Origin: Soonwooa sp032062245
GTDB lineage: Bacteria > Bacteroidota > Bacteroidia > Flavobacteriales > Weeksellaceae
Reading direction: 5' to 3'
Length of the DNA: 64,000 bases
NCBI RefSeq assembly: GCF_032062245.1
Contig: NZ_DAMBQF010000006.1
Coordinates: 1 to 64,000 of the forward strand
Shown: piece after piece, positions 1 to 9,420 of the stretch
How positions within the stretch are numbered: position 1 is the stretch's first letter
Layout: the number at the start of each line of letters is the position of its first letter
The notes under the pieces: generated by a model
The model's database searches: none
What the model was told of the DNA's origin: nothing
The model's input: the letters and a program-made list of their open reading frames with translations, nothing else
Program-made: the position numbers and the translations under genes

Positions 1-51
1 AAAGAATACTTCAACAGAAACATTAACAACTTAAAAGTAAGTATCATTTAA
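1..51 (+). other. Possible 3' end of an upstream ORF
   Basis: Frame 1 is open from the window edge for 16 codons (KEYFNRNINN and following) to a TAA at 49-51. It could be the C-terminus of a gene that starts before the window, and it abuts the recombinase remnant. It is too short to assign. Confidence 0.2.
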
Positions 52-59
52 AATGTACA

Positions 60-1610
60 ATGGGTTGTGCTAATAACAATATATCGATCAACAAAGTAAT
101 TTATGAAGATCATTCAGCGAAAAGTTTTAATCGCCCTGAGTGGAAAAAATACCTTCTTGAAATAAGAGACAAAAGCCATAAAATCAACTTAGTCTTATTT
201 ACCAAGTGGAACAGATTCAGTTGTAATACAGCAGATGCTTATCAAATGATAAGTTTACTTCATAAAAATCACATTATCCCTCAATCTATTGAACAGCCAT
301 TGGATATGTCTGTTCCTGAAAACAAGCTTATGCTTGCGATTTATGTATCCACTCCGGAGGTAGAAAATGACAGAAGGGCACTCAACACGTTTCACGGTAT
401 GCGGAGAGCAAAAAATGAAGGTAGATTGATGGGAATTGCTCCATATGGATATATCAATAGAAGCCATGAAGATGGCAAAAAGTATATTGCCATCAAAGAG
501 CCAGAAGGATCTAATATAGCCTGGGCATTTAACGAGGTTGCAAAAGGACATATTCCCGCAGATCATGTTCGATTGCAGATGAACAAAAGAGAGGGTGCTT
601 CAATGTCAAGAAGTGCATTTGCAAAAGCTATGAGAAATCCGGTTTACTGTGGTAAAATATATATTGAGGAATATAAACAGGAAGAGGCCTATTACATTGA
701 TGGAAAACATGAACCACTGATTAGAGAAAGACTGTTTAATCAGGTTCAACAGATTATGGACAAAAAAAGAAGAGTAGAAGGACCGGGCGGAAGAGTATTA
801 GAAAATGAACGTTTTCCATTACGTGGAATTTTGCGTTGTCCAAGATGTGGCAAAAATCTTACGGCAAGTGGGGCTAAAGGAAAGTCTAAAACGTATTACT
901 ATTATCATTGCCATTATAAATACGGATTTCGTTTTGATTCAGATCGATTAAATGAACTATTCGAATTGGAAATTTCGAAATTGGAATACAATCCTATCAT
1001 CAAAGATTTGATGAAAGATATACTTTTAGATAACTACAAACAATTCACCTTTGATATAGATGCAAAAAGGAAGTCCATATCAAAAGAGATTAATGAGTTG
1101 AATGAGAAAGTTGCTAATGCAAGAGATAAATATCTTGCAGATAAATTAGATGAACAAGATTACAAAGAGGTAAAAAAAATAACAAAAGCACAAATTGAAC
1201 AGCTGGAACAAGAGCTCCAGCATATTGTTTCAGAGAGTAAAATACTTGATATAAAAACAAAAATAGAAAATGCTCTCGACTCAATGGAAAACCTTGCAAA
1301 TCTCTATCAACAGGGTGATTTACAGACAAAAAGAACGATAGGGTGTTTGATATTTCCTCAAAAAGTCGAATTTGACGGAAAAAGTTTTCAAACACCTAAA
1401 ATGAATATTGTCGCTCAATGTATCTATCAGTATAACAACGGCTTAGGAAATAAAAAAAACCGACATAAGAGAAAAAAATCTACAAATGTCGGTCTTGTGA
1501 CCTTGACGAGCGTATCTTCAAACACTTTTATGGATGATTTGGTTCGTTTGAGCCAAATTAAAAAGGATTTACCTCTTCCTAATTTAGAATTTAATTTTTT
1601 ACAGTTATAA
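60..1610 (+). pseudogene. Decayed large serine recombinase, N-terminus missing
   Basis: Large serine recombinases of mobile elements cut and rejoin DNA through an N-terminal catalytic serine. This 516-residue frame keeps the end of the resolvase domain (KVIYEDHSAKSFNRPEW), the conserved EVENDRRALNTFHGMRRAK stretch, the Recombinase domain (about residues 115-240), a zinc-ribbon start (CPRCGK) and a coiled coil (about 335-400). Homology appears to begin at CANNNIS. The usual first 40-50 residues, with the YxRVST catalytic-serine motif, are absent, and the frame is closed upstream by a stop at 24-26. The active-site segment reads NRFSC where relatives have DRFSR, so a catalytic Arg is Cys. The second zinc-ligand pair also looks incomplete. 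I infer an inactive remnant of an integrated element. Confidence 0.8.
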
Positions 1611-1942
1611 ATTTTTTGCAAGATGATTGTATATATTTGAAATAATCGAAATTGGAATCGTTTAACTTCATTTTACTTCGATTGGTTTTCCCTTTTTATC
1701 ATAAAGATTTTAACTCCAGTATTTAATTTGTGTATAGTTAATAGCGTTTATACAAAGATGAAACTTGGTACATTGAAGTATATTGTTGAGTAAATAAAAA
1801 TTAAAACAATGCTTTTGCCGAAAACTTATTATCATTTGGAAAATAATATTATATTTTCTAATTCATACAAGATCGTCCATTCAATTTAATTCACAAAAAT
1901 TTGATGTTATCTTACTTTTTTCTCTAAACATATCTAATAATG
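1611..1942. other. AT-rich gap without recognisable gene
   Basis: Between the recombinase remnant and the terminator of the next gene there is only very AT-rich sequence. I see no ORF with family resemblance, no tRNA and no clear attachment-site repeat. Confidence 0.5.
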
Positions 1943-1972
1943 AAAAAAGACAGCCCGTAAGCTGCCTCTTTT
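1943..1972 (-). terminator. Intrinsic terminator of the LamG/T9SS gene
   Basis: An imperfect inverted repeat (AAAGACAGC paired with GCTGCCTCTTT) lies just past the stop codon of the minus-strand gene at 2000. On the minus strand it is followed by a T run. Confidence 0.75.
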
Positions 1973-1999
1973 CAAAACTTGGGTTTTGATGGTTTTGTT

Positions 2000-4015
2000 T
2001 TATTTTTTGATGACTTTGAAAGATTTTGTAGTTCCATCCATCATTTTTAAATTGATAATATACAATCCTTTTGATAATGAAGATAGGTTTAATGATTTTT
2101 CAGGCTTAAGATTCTTAATCGTTTTTCCAGAGTTATCATTAATAGAAATTGATGCGATAGAATCTAGGTTCGATATATTAATAACATCTACAAATGGATT
2201 TGGATAAATGCTAATCAGTTTTTTATTCAAATCATTAATAGACAAAAATGAACCTGTAGTGAAAGAAGATTCCGAACAACCAATGGCTGTTTCAGTAGAA
2301 CTATCTGGAACAATTTTTACAAAATAAGTTGTATTTTCTTCTAAACCTTGTAATTGATAAGTTGTTGATGTGACATAAGCTGACACTAAATCATATTTTC
2401 CAGAGGATTTTCCTACGAAAACTTTGTAGCTGGTCGCTCCGTTTACTGCTAGCCAACTCACAGTAGGAACTCCGTTTGGAGATGTTCCATTAGAAGGAAG
2501 TGTTACTGTTGCACAAGAAAGTGGCGAAACATATTGCGGACAAGAATTACCTGTTACAATTGGAGAAGCCAATAGCCAGTTGGACTTTGTTCCTGCCAAT
2601 GCAAAGTTATTCAATGTTACGGAGTTACTTTTTCCTGTTTCATCTACCAATGTGGTCACAGCGCTATTATCAGCTTCATTGTTCCCTTGGTTGAATTTGA
2701 AATAACTCACCAATCCATCCTGAGAAACTGGATTGGCAACTTCACAGCTTTTGCTATTTTTCAATTCGTTTTCGCTGAGTGCTCTGTTCCAAATACGAAC
2801 CTCATCTATATCGCCTTCGAAGTGTTCATCAATACCGTTTCTCTGGCTACCTCCAATGAGAAATGAAGTACCTGTTGTATTTAGATTCATCGTCGCGCTT
2901 TGCACAAGTACACCATCCACATATAACTTTATTGTACTATTTTTTAGCGTTACCGCCACATGATGCCATTGATCATCTCGTAAATTGTATGGACTAGTTG
3001 TATCATTAAATTCGCCAACAAAGGCCAAATTGCCATTAGAAAGCATTAAACAAAATCTTTTGGAGTTAGCGTAAGTTCCATAATTGAAAATCGCGGATGA
3101 TGTATAAGGACTTGTTCTTACTGATGGCGCTTTTATAACAGCTTCTATTGTTCTTTCTGCCGACCCTTGTGGTAGAAAAGAATTTGTTCCCGAGATATAA
3201 TCATTAATCCCGTCAAAATTAAGAGTCGTTGCAGCGGGCGCATCTATATATCGGATTTTTGCTCCCCAAGTATCAGCAACTAAAATCCTTCCGTTTTTTG
3301 TTACAAATGTAGAAGTTGGAGCATTCAAGGTTGTGTTTGGAAATGTCGTCACTGTTTTTCTATCGGCTGATATTTTTCTAATCCAATTACTGCTTGTAAC
3401 AGCGAGGTATATATTTCCAGAAGAATCTAATCTCAAGTTATGAGGATTATAGAATCCGTTTACCAGTAATTGTCTATCCGTACCATCTTTTTTTATGGAA
3501 TAGACTGCACCATTATCCGTGTAATATAACAAATCCAAATTTGGATCATAGGTAATACCCATAGGACTTATCAAACTAGCAATGTTAGTGTGGCCAGTTC
3601 CATCTTCTTTTACTTTTTGAAGATTTTTACTCTGATTGCCTATAAAATAGATATGATTATCATTACCAGACGTTAGATAATAAACACCCGGAGCAGGTGC
3701 AATAATTTCTGGATTAGTCCCATCGAGATTCATTTTCATTAGGTTTCCGCCAACCAGAGCAAACAATTTGTTATTACTGATCAAAAGACCGTAAACATTG
3801 CCTGAAAAAGTATTCAATACAATGGGATTGCTTCCGTCGGCATTGGTTTTAATAATTCTTCTGTTTCCAGTATCACTGATGTAAATGCTACCATCCTGAT
3901 CTGCAATCACATCATAAGGTGCGTTGAGATTATCTACTAAGATTGTTTGAGCTGAGATAGGATTACCTAGAAATAGGCAAACTCCCAGACAAACCATTTG
4001 GAAAAAAGTTTTCAT
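2000..4015 (-). CDS. Secreted beta-propeller/LamG protein with T9SS sorting domain
   Basis: This 671-residue protein is predicted to be exported and anchored at the cell surface by T9SS. It has a signal peptide (residues 1-22, ending ISAQ). Repeats such as APYDVIADQDGSIYISDTGN form an NHL/TolB-like beta-propeller (about 25-255). A LamG-like concanavalin A fold follows (about 270-430; FDGINDYI, DDQWHHVAVTL, GDIDEVRIWNRAL). Next come a fibronectin-III-like segment (about 505-590) and a type A sorting domain (YPNPFVDVINI to the terminal KVIKK). The layout suggests adhesion or glycan binding; the ligand is unknown. It appears monocistronic, with its own terminator. Confidence 0.85.
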   Translation of the reverse strand: MKTFFQMVCLGVCLFLGNPISAQTILVDNLNAPYDVIADQDGSIYISDTGNRRIIKTNADGSNPIVLNTFSGNVYGLLISNNKLFALVGGNLMKMNLDGTNPEIIAPAPGVYYLTSGNDNHIYFIGNQSKNLQKVKEDGTGHTNIASLISPMGITYDPNLDLLYYTDNGAVYSIKKDGTDRQLLVNGFYNPHNLRLDSSGNIYLAVTSSNWIRKISADRKTVTTFPNTTLNAPTSTFVTKNGRILVADTWGAKIRYIDAPAATTLNFDGINDYISGTNSFLPQGSAERTIEAVIKAPSVRTSPYTSSAIFNYGTYANSKRFCLMLSNGNLAFVGEFNDTTSPYNLRDDQWHHVAVTLKNSTIKLYVDGVLVQSATMNLNTTGTSFLIGGSQRNGIDEHFEGDIDEVRIWNRALSENELKNSKSCEVANPVSQDGLVSYFKFNQGNNEADNSAVTTLVDETGKSNSVTLNNFALAGTKSNWLLASPIVTGNSCPQYVSPLSCATVTLPSNGTSPNGVPTVSWLAVNGATSYKVFVGKSSGKYDLVSAYVTSTTYQLQGLEENTTYFVKIVPDSSTETAIGCSESSFTTGSFLSINDLNKKLISIYPNPFVDVINISNLDSIASISINDNSGKTIKNLKPEKSLNLSSLSKGLYIINLKMMDGTTKSFKVIKK

Positions 4016-4122
4016 AATCGTTTATTTTTACTAATTGTTGAAGCAAAAATAATCACAGCTATTTGACATAATATAAAACTGGGACGAAATGCAGAACTTT
4101 GTAGATGAAAGGAAAAAATCGA

Positions 4123-4776
4123 CTATAAATTTTGTCTGAAATTCCTAGAAAGTGGTAGTCTAAAGCTTTTTACAAGCACTTCATCAGATGATATTTTTTC
4201 CAAAAAAGAAGAGTTTATAAAAATAGAACGATGGATTTGTTTAAAGGATGAGGGTAATTCTTTCGAAAACTCCAGCAAAGTATTTCTGATGGTGAACTTA
4301 GAATTTGTAGTGATAATATCAAGATAATTTCGATCGGATTGGATGTAAATAATGTCGTCCAATTTTAATTTAATATCATTGTAACCATCTTTCACAAAGA
4401 CATATTGCTTTTGTTTTTTCTGGATGATGATTTTAATCGCAGTCAGCAAATCCACTTCTCTAATTGGTTTTGTGAGATAAGATTCTGGAGAGATTTTGAG
4501 TGCATCTTCTATCGTTTTAGAATCAGTCTGTCCAGTAATAAAAATGATATTGCAATCTTCACTTTTTTGTTGGCTCAGCGCTATACCTTCCAGATTGCCT
4601 TCCAGATTGATGTCCATCAAAATCAAATCCGGTTGTATTATTTCCATTTTTTCCTGAGCTTCTTTCACAGAATGAGCCATAGAAATAGCCTCGCAACCAT
4701 TGCTCTCCAAGATATCTTTGATGTAATCTGCAATCAGAACCTCGTCTTCAACAATTAAAATTTTGATAAAATTCAC
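4123..4776 (-). CDS. LytTR-family response regulator
   Basis: This is a 217-residue two-component response regulator. The receiver domain (about 1-120) has the acidic pocket in VEDE, phospho-acceptor Asp55 in LILMDINLEG, a conserved Thr81 and Lys103 (LTKP). The C-terminal half (about 125-217) matches the LytTR DNA-binding domain (IIYIQSDRNYLDI, FKQIHRSIFIN). The start codon is GTG, 3 nt after the stop of the kinase gene, so the pair is co-transcribed and translation is probably coupled. Regulated targets cannot be read from the sequence. Confidence 0.9.
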   Translation of the reverse strand: MNFIKILIVEDEVLIADYIKDILESNGCEAISMAHSVKEAQEKMEIIQPDLILMDINLEGNLEGIALSQQKSEDCNIIFITGQTDSKTIEDALKISPESYLTKPIREVDLLTAIKIIIQKKQKQYVFVKDGYNDIKLKLDDIIYIQSDRNYLDIITTNSKFTIRNTLLEFSKELPSSFKQIHRSIFINSSFLEKISSDEVLVKSFRLPLSRNFRQNL

Positions 4777-4779
4777 AAC

Positions 4780-6495
4780 CTACAATTTCATATTAAAACT
4801 AAACTTAAACCCATTTTCCAACTCGATTCTGTATTCTATTTTCAATTGGCGACAGAGTTTTTCCACGAGATTCAGTTTCGTGATTTCATTTTTCGCCATG
4901 CCATTATCTTCGTATTGAAAATAGATTTTACTTTCGTCCGTATCTATTTTGAGATCAATTTTTTTATTTTCTTGATTTGGAAAAGCGTGTTTCATAGAGT
5001 TCATACAAAGCTCCGTGACAAGCAGTCCGATATACATCGCACTATTAACCGGAATCACTAAATCTTTAACATCAAACTGAACTTCGATATGATTTTCAAC
5101 GAACAGAAAGTGAAGATTTTGTTTAATTTCCAATAAAAACGATTTCAGATTCAGATTTTTCTTGTCTTGATTATCATACAATTGACGATGCAAAATCCCC
5201 AAAGAATCGATTTTCGCAATGATTCTCTTGTTACTCAGATCATCATTAGAATTCTTTTTCAGCTCATTATCAATCAAAATCCTCACAAGCTGAAGATTAT
5301 TGTTGATGCGATGATGCGTTTCGGAAACCAGGAACTCATTCTGCTGAGAAACAACGGTCAATTTCTTATTTTGCTTTGTGATAATCTTGACATAATTAAG
5401 CAAAATAACAGTGAAAATCAGAATGGCAATCAACCCAAAAAGAATGGAATATTTTAGAAGATTCTGTCTTTTGATTTCTTCTTCCTTAAGCAAAAGAAGC
5501 TTTTTATTCTCTTCGATTGTTTTTTCCTTTTCGGCAATTTTAAAACGTTCTTCATATTCCAAAACTTTACTATCATACAATTTGTGATAATAATCTTCCG
5601 TTAGGTTTAATCTGATTCTCAGGTATTTGTGAGCTTGTTGATAATCGCCTGTTTTCTCATAGACGTTTTGCAAATGATCCGCAAAAACAAGTTGATTATA
5701 ATTAAGTTTGTTTGCCTCCGAGAGATTATAACCTGCAATACCGACGTTGATGGACGCAGTGTAATCTTTTGTTAAGTCCAAATTTCTGGAAAGATTGATC
5801 ATCGCATCGGATTGCAACTGGATATTGGAATTTCTTCTCGCCAAGTTAATAACCTGTTGTAACTGCTCTATAGCTTTTCGGTAATTTTTCCTGCCTTCGT
5901 AAATATTTGCAATCTCCATCATAGAGATCAGTTCGTTTTCAGAATCTTTTAATTCTCTTGAAAGGACCAAAGATTTCTGTGAATATATCAGGACACTGTC
6001 GGAATTGACTTTATATTTTGAAAAAAGAGCGGCCTTCCTGTTGTAATATTTTATGAGATACAAATCCTTGATTTTGTGGTTTCTTAAAATGTTTTCACAG
6101 ATACTAAAATATTCTTCAGCTTTTTTGAACAATCTGCGGTATCTGTAAAATTCTGCCAGATGTGTGTAAACATAAAACTCTTCCTGCAAAAGTTTTTTCT
6201 GTTTGAAAATCCGAAGTGCATTTTTATAAGCCTCGGGAGATTTTTCATACTCTTGCTTCAGCTTGTAGGCATTTCCAAGCTCTACATATAAAAAGGCTTT
6301 GCTGATTTCGGATTTTGATTTTGAAATGTGTTGATTAATGTAAACAATTGCAGAATCAATTTTATTTTGGCGAATGAGCTGGTGCGAATATTGAATTGGA
6401 TTTTTGTCATTAGCATCTATAAAAATAAAACTCAACAAAAAACATAATCCGAATATTTTTGGAATTATATAAATTTTTGGAATTATTTTTTTCAT
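4780..6495 (-). CDS. TPR-containing sensor histidine kinase (HisKA_2 type)
   Basis: This 571-residue kinase has an N-terminal signal or anchor segment (about 8-27) and helical TPR-like repeats (about 35-305) expected in the periplasm. A coiled coil (about 310-348), one transmembrane helix (about 349-368) and a HisKA_2 dimerisation/phospho-acceptor box SETHHRINNNLQ (His394/395) follow. The ATP-binding domain has the N box TELCMNSMKHAF and a DNG motif. The second glycine-rich G box normally seen in this family is not recognisable; that region reads NEITKLNLVEKLC. Partner of the LytTR regulator directly downstream. TPR-HisKA_2/LytTR pairs are common in Bacteroidota. Confidence 0.88.
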   Translation of the reverse strand: MKKIIPKIYIIPKIFGLCFLLSFIFIDANDKNPIQYSHQLIRQNKIDSAIVYINQHISKSKSEISKAFLYVELGNAYKLKQEYEKSPEAYKNALRIFKQKKLLQEEFYVYTHLAEFYRYRRLFKKAEEYFSICENILRNHKIKDLYLIKYYNRKAALFSKYKVNSDSVLIYSQKSLVLSRELKDSENELISMMEIANIYEGRKNYRKAIEQLQQVINLARRNSNIQLQSDAMINLSRNLDLTKDYTASINVGIAGYNLSEANKLNYNQLVFADHLQNVYEKTGDYQQAHKYLRIRLNLTEDYYHKLYDSKVLEYEERFKIAEKEKTIEENKKLLLLKEEEIKRQNLLKYSILFGLIAILIFTVILLNYVKIITKQNKKLTVVSQQNEFLVSETHHRINNNLQLVRILIDNELKKNSNDDLSNKRIIAKIDSLGILHRQLYDNQDKKNLNLKSFLLEIKQNLHFLFVENHIEVQFDVKDLVIPVNSAMYIGLLVTELCMNSMKHAFPNQENKKIDLKIDTDESKIYFQYEDNGMAKNEITKLNLVEKLCRQLKIEYRIELENGFKFSFNMKL

Positions 6496-6765
6496 TTTGA
6501 CAATCTGTAAATCAATTTACAAAATAAAGGTATTTTATAACAATATCAAATTTATCTAAACTTAACCGACTTTTCTAATATATTATTAATTCAATATCTC
6601 CTGTAAGGTATAAAGCGCTATATCACAGTTCCGAATCTATTTTTAATGGTAAATAATGCTAGGTGTTAAAATAAAACCTTGCTTAAATATTAGAAAAAAA
6701 TTATAGAGAATAATTACGAAACACTTTATTTCTGCTGAGAATTTATAGCTTCGAAAGAACCATCT
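6496..6765. other. Intergenic gap, nothing recognised
   Basis: This AT-rich stretch lies between the start of the kinase gene and the tRNA terminator. No ORF, RNA gene or repeat could be supported. It presumably carries the promoter of the kinase/regulator pair. Confidence 0.4.
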
Positions 6766-6799
6766 TTAAAAAATTGCGCCAACTGTCATCAGTTGGCGC
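6766..6799 (-). terminator. Intrinsic terminator of tRNA-Arg
   Basis: A perfect 10-bp inverted repeat (GCGCCAACTG, loop of 4, CAGTTGGCGC) is followed on the minus strand by AATTTTTTAAA. It lies about 17 nt past the 3' end of the tRNA. Confidence 0.9.
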
Positions 6800-6815
6800 C
6801 ATTTGGCAATGTGTG

Positions 6816-6889
6816 TGACCTCGATAGGATTCAAACCTATAACCTTCTGAGCCGTAATCAGATGCGCTATTCAGTTGCGCCACGAGGCC
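6816..6889 (-). tRNA. tRNA-Arg (anticodon ACG)
   Basis: The minus strand folds as a complete tRNA. The acceptor stem is GGCCTCG paired with CGAGGTC plus discriminator A. The anticodon arm is TCTGA-TTACGGC-TCAGA, giving anticodon ACG. The T arm has the GTTTGAATC-type loop. CCA is not encoded. It stands alone, with a TATATTTG promoter box upstream and a strong terminator downstream. No integrated element is visible at its 3' end. Confidence 0.96.
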
Positions 6890-6916
6890 GTTGTTACCTT
6901 GTTTCGTAAGGGTTTG

Positions 6917-6924
6917 CAAATATA
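6917..6924 (-). promoter_or_regulatory. Promoter -7 box of tRNA-Arg
   Basis: TATATTTG on the minus strand matches the Bacteroidota consensus TAnnTTTG and lies 27 nt before the mature tRNA 5' end. Confidence 0.65.
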
Positions 6925-6948
6925 ACACTTTTTTCTTTTCTTTGAAAT

Positions 6949-7995
6949 ATGAAAGCACTTTTTTTTATTTTATTTTCATTTTTCTGTTTAACATCGTGTA
7001 AGAAAAAAGAAATTCCAACTGCCGAAAACGCTGTAATTATTTCAGAACGTTTAAGTTATAAAAATGACGGAAAGCAGTTTGTCCTGAAGTCAGGAAAATT
7101 CGAAAATTCTTTTAATTCCTCAAAATTAGGCTTCAAAAAAGTGGTTTTGCTCAATTCTTCGTTGTTAGGCTTCTTTACAGAGCTTAATTTGGTGGACAGA
7201 ATTGTTGGACTTTCTAGTCCAGAGTATGTTTTTGATGAAAATATTAGAAAATCTGTAGCTTCTAACAAAATCGCAAATATCGGTAACGAACAAAAATACG
7301 ACGTCGAAAGAATTCTTTCTTTAAAACCAGACGCGATTTTTACAAACTATGTTCCGAGCTTCGAAAATACTTATGAGATCCTTAGAAAAACCAATATTCA
7401 AATTATTTTCCTTGACGAATATTTGGAAACGACGCCACTTAACAAGTCAAAATATTTGTTGTTGTTTGGTGAATTATTCGGTGTTAAAGATTTGGCGGAA
7501 CAGAAATACAAATCTATTGAAACAGGATATCAATATCTGAAACAGTTAGCATTAAAAAGTGCCGAAAAACCGGTTGTTCTTTGCAACGAAATGTACGGAA
7601 GTCAATGGTTTTTACCAGGCGGAAAATCTGCAGCAGCTAATTATTTTCGAGACGCGAATGCTAATTATATTTTAGCAGAAAATACGGAAATTAATGCAAT
7701 TCCACTTAGTTTTGAAGAAGTTTACAAAAAATCTGAAAATGCAAAATATTGGGTGAATATTGGCGCTTATCAAACGAAGCAAGCGATGTTAAATATCAAT
7801 CCTAATTATTCGAAAATGAAGGTTTTCCAAAATGGAAAATTGTACATGATTAACAACCGCGAAGTTGGGATGGCAAACGATTATTTCCAAAGTGGTGCTG
7901 TGCGTGCGGATTTGGTTTTAAAAGATTATATCAAAATTTTTCATCCAGAATTATTTCCGAAAGAGAATCTTTATTATCTTAAAGAATTGAAATAA
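6949..7995 (+). CDS. BtuF-like ABC-transporter substrate-binding lipoprotein
   Basis: This 348-residue periplasmic binding protein has a lipoprotein signal with lipobox LTSC (Cys17). It matches the PF01497 fold used for vitamin B12 and ferric siderophores: GLSSPEYV, then VERILSLKPDAIF in the N lobe, a long linking helix, and a C lobe with GSQWFLPGGKSAAANYF and VWVNIGAY-like strands. It heads a tight operon with the CPBP protease (2-nt gap), rdgB and rnz. No permease or ATPase gene is adjacent, so the transporter partners must be elsewhere. The ligand (cobalamin or iron complex) is inferred from the family only. Confidence 0.85.
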   Translation: MKALFFILFSFFCLTSCKKKEIPTAENAVIISERLSYKNDGKQFVLKSGKFENSFNSSKLGFKKVVLLNSSLLGFFTELNLVDRIVGLSSPEYVFDENIRKSVASNKIANIGNEQKYDVERILSLKPDAIFTNYVPSFENTYEILRKTNIQIIFLDEYLETTPLNKSKYLLLFGELFGVKDLAEQKYKSIETGYQYLKQLALKSAEKPVVLCNEMYGSQWFLPGGKSAAANYFRDANANYILAENTEINAIPLSFEEVYKKSENAKYWVNIGAYQTKQAMLNINPNYSKMKVFQNGKLYMINNREVGMANDYFQSGAVRADLVLKDYIKIFHPELFPKENLYYLKELK

Positions 7996-7997
7996 CG

Positions 7998-8822
7998 ATG
8001 AAATCCACAGTTCAACCTCTTAATTTTTTCTCGGCAGTTATGCTGTTTCTCGGTCTTATGGCTGGGCAAACAATTATTGCATTTGCGGCCGCTTTATGCA
8101 TTTACGTATTTCATATCGACTATGCTTCGTCATCGTGGTTTATGCTGATTGGCTATATGTTAAGCATGGTTTTACCACTTGTTTTTTATCAATTTTTTGT
8201 TTTAAAACCCAAAGGTCTCGACTTAAAATTTGATTTTAAAAAAAATACATTCGTCACTTATATTTTAGCGTTTCCGTTAATGTTTGGGATGATGTTGATT
8301 ACCGAATATTTGGTGACTTTGGTCCCAACCAGTGGTTATTTCTTCGGCGATTTGTACAAAAATTTCACCAATCAAATGTCATCATTAGCGATGGATAATG
8401 TGACAATGATTTTGTTAACGGTGATTTTGGCGCCACTTTTAGAAGAATTTTTATTCCGAGGTTTAATTCAAAAATCAATTATTAAAACAGGCTTAAATCC
8501 TAGAATAAGCATTCTGATTTCCGCTTTTATTTTTGGTGCTTTTCATGTCTATCCATGGCAGTTTGTCGGAGCTTTTTTGTTGGGTATAGTTTTAGGAATC
8601 GTTTACGAAGAAACAAAATCTCTCGTGTTACCAATATTTTTACACGCTTTCAATAATTTGATTTCGGCTTTAATCATGATGGAGTATGGTCCAGATACAA
8701 CACAAGGCATTCTTCCGATTGAGCCAATCTACAGTTTTTTGATTGGTGTAGGGATTTTTAACATATTTATGTTGGCGTTTACTTTCTATTTTCGAAGAAA
8801 AGCTAGTATCTTTGAAGGATAA
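7998..8822 (+). CDS. CPBP-family intramembrane metalloprotease
   Basis: This 274-residue protein has about eight hydrophobic segments. It carries the three signature motifs of the CPBP (Abi/Rce1-like) family: EEFLFRG (glutamates and arginine), FGAFHVYPWQF (histidine) and HAFNN (histidine/asparagine). Members cleave membrane-anchored substrates or act in prenyl-protein processing and bacteriocin immunity. The substrate here is unknown. It starts 2 nt after the binding-protein gene and ends 10 nt before rdgB, so it is operonic. Confidence 0.9.
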   Translation: MKSTVQPLNFFSAVMLFLGLMAGQTIIAFAAALCIYVFHIDYASSSWFMLIGYMLSMVLPLVFYQFFVLKPKGLDLKFDFKKNTFVTYILAFPLMFGMMLITEYLVTLVPTSGYFFGDLYKNFTNQMSSLAMDNVTMILLTVILAPLLEEFLFRGLIQKSIIKTGLNPRISILISAFIFGAFHVYPWQFVGAFLLGIVLGIVYEETKSLVLPIFLHAFNNLISALIMMEYGPDTTQGILPIEPIYSFLIGVGIFNIFMLAFTFYFRRKASIFEG

Positions 8823-8832
8823 ATTATGCTCG

Positions 8833-9411
8833 ATGGAAATATTGGTTGCGACACACAATCTTCACAAAAAAGAAGAAATTCAACAGATTTTAGGTTCCGA
8901 TTATTTTGTTTTAAGTTTAACAGATTATGACTTAAACGAAGAAATTGTTGAAGATGGACATTCTTTCGCAGAAAATGCTTTAATAAAGGCTAAATATTGT
9001 TTCGAAAAAACAGGAAAGCCAAGTCTTGGTGATGATAGCGGATTGGTTGTAGAAGCTTTGGATGGCCGTCCAGGTATTTATTCTGCACGTTATGCTGGCG
9101 ATCACGATTTCAAAAAGAATATCGAAAAAGTTCTTGACGAAATGAAAGACGAAACCAATCGTCGTGCTTATTTTATCACAGTTTTATGTTTGGTTGATGC
9201 TTCTGGAGAACATTATTTTGAAGGACGTGTTTATGGTAATTTAACTAAAGAAGTCTTTGGTGAAGGCGGTTTCGGTTACGATCCGATTTTTATGCCAGAC
9301 GATCTTAACACAACTTTTGCAGAAATGTCAGTTTCAGAAAAAAACAAAATTTCGCACAGAAGTAAAGCACTTAAAACATTTTTAGACTATCTTTCAGTAA
9401 ATCCTTTGTAA
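8833..9411 (+). CDS. rdgB: XTP/dITP diphosphatase (RdgB/HAM1)
   Basis: Hydrolyses ITP, dITP and XTP to monophosphates, keeping deaminated purines out of DNA and RNA. The 192-residue product starts MEILVATHN, the canonical start with the THN substrate motif. It continues with LGDDSGLVVEALDGRPG (catalytic and metal-binding acidic residues), GFGYDPIF and SHRSKAL. The frame is open back to a TTG at 8812 that overlaps the upstream gene, but the ATG at 8833 fits the family. It is the third gene of the operon. rnz begins 9 nt after its stop. Confidence 0.95.
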   Translation: MEILVATHNLHKKEEIQQILGSDYFVLSLTDYDLNEEIVEDGHSFAENALIKAKYCFEKTGKPSLGDDSGLVVEALDGRPGIYSARYAGDHDFKKNIEKVLDEMKDETNRRAYFITVLCLVDASGEHYFEGRVYGNLTKEVFGEGGFGYDPIFMPDDLNTTFAEMSVSEKNKISHRSKALKTFLDYLSVNPL

Positions 9412-9420
9412 TATAAATTT

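Noticed and set aside
6816..6889. tRNA-Arg as attachment site of the element that carried the serine recombinase
   Set aside because: The recombinase remnant is 5 kb away, the tRNA is intact with its own terminator, and no repeat of the tRNA 3' end was found near either gene.
6743..6958. 71-residue minus-strand ORF across the tRNA-Arg
   Set aside because: It reads straight through the tRNA gene and its terminator, which explain the sequence better.
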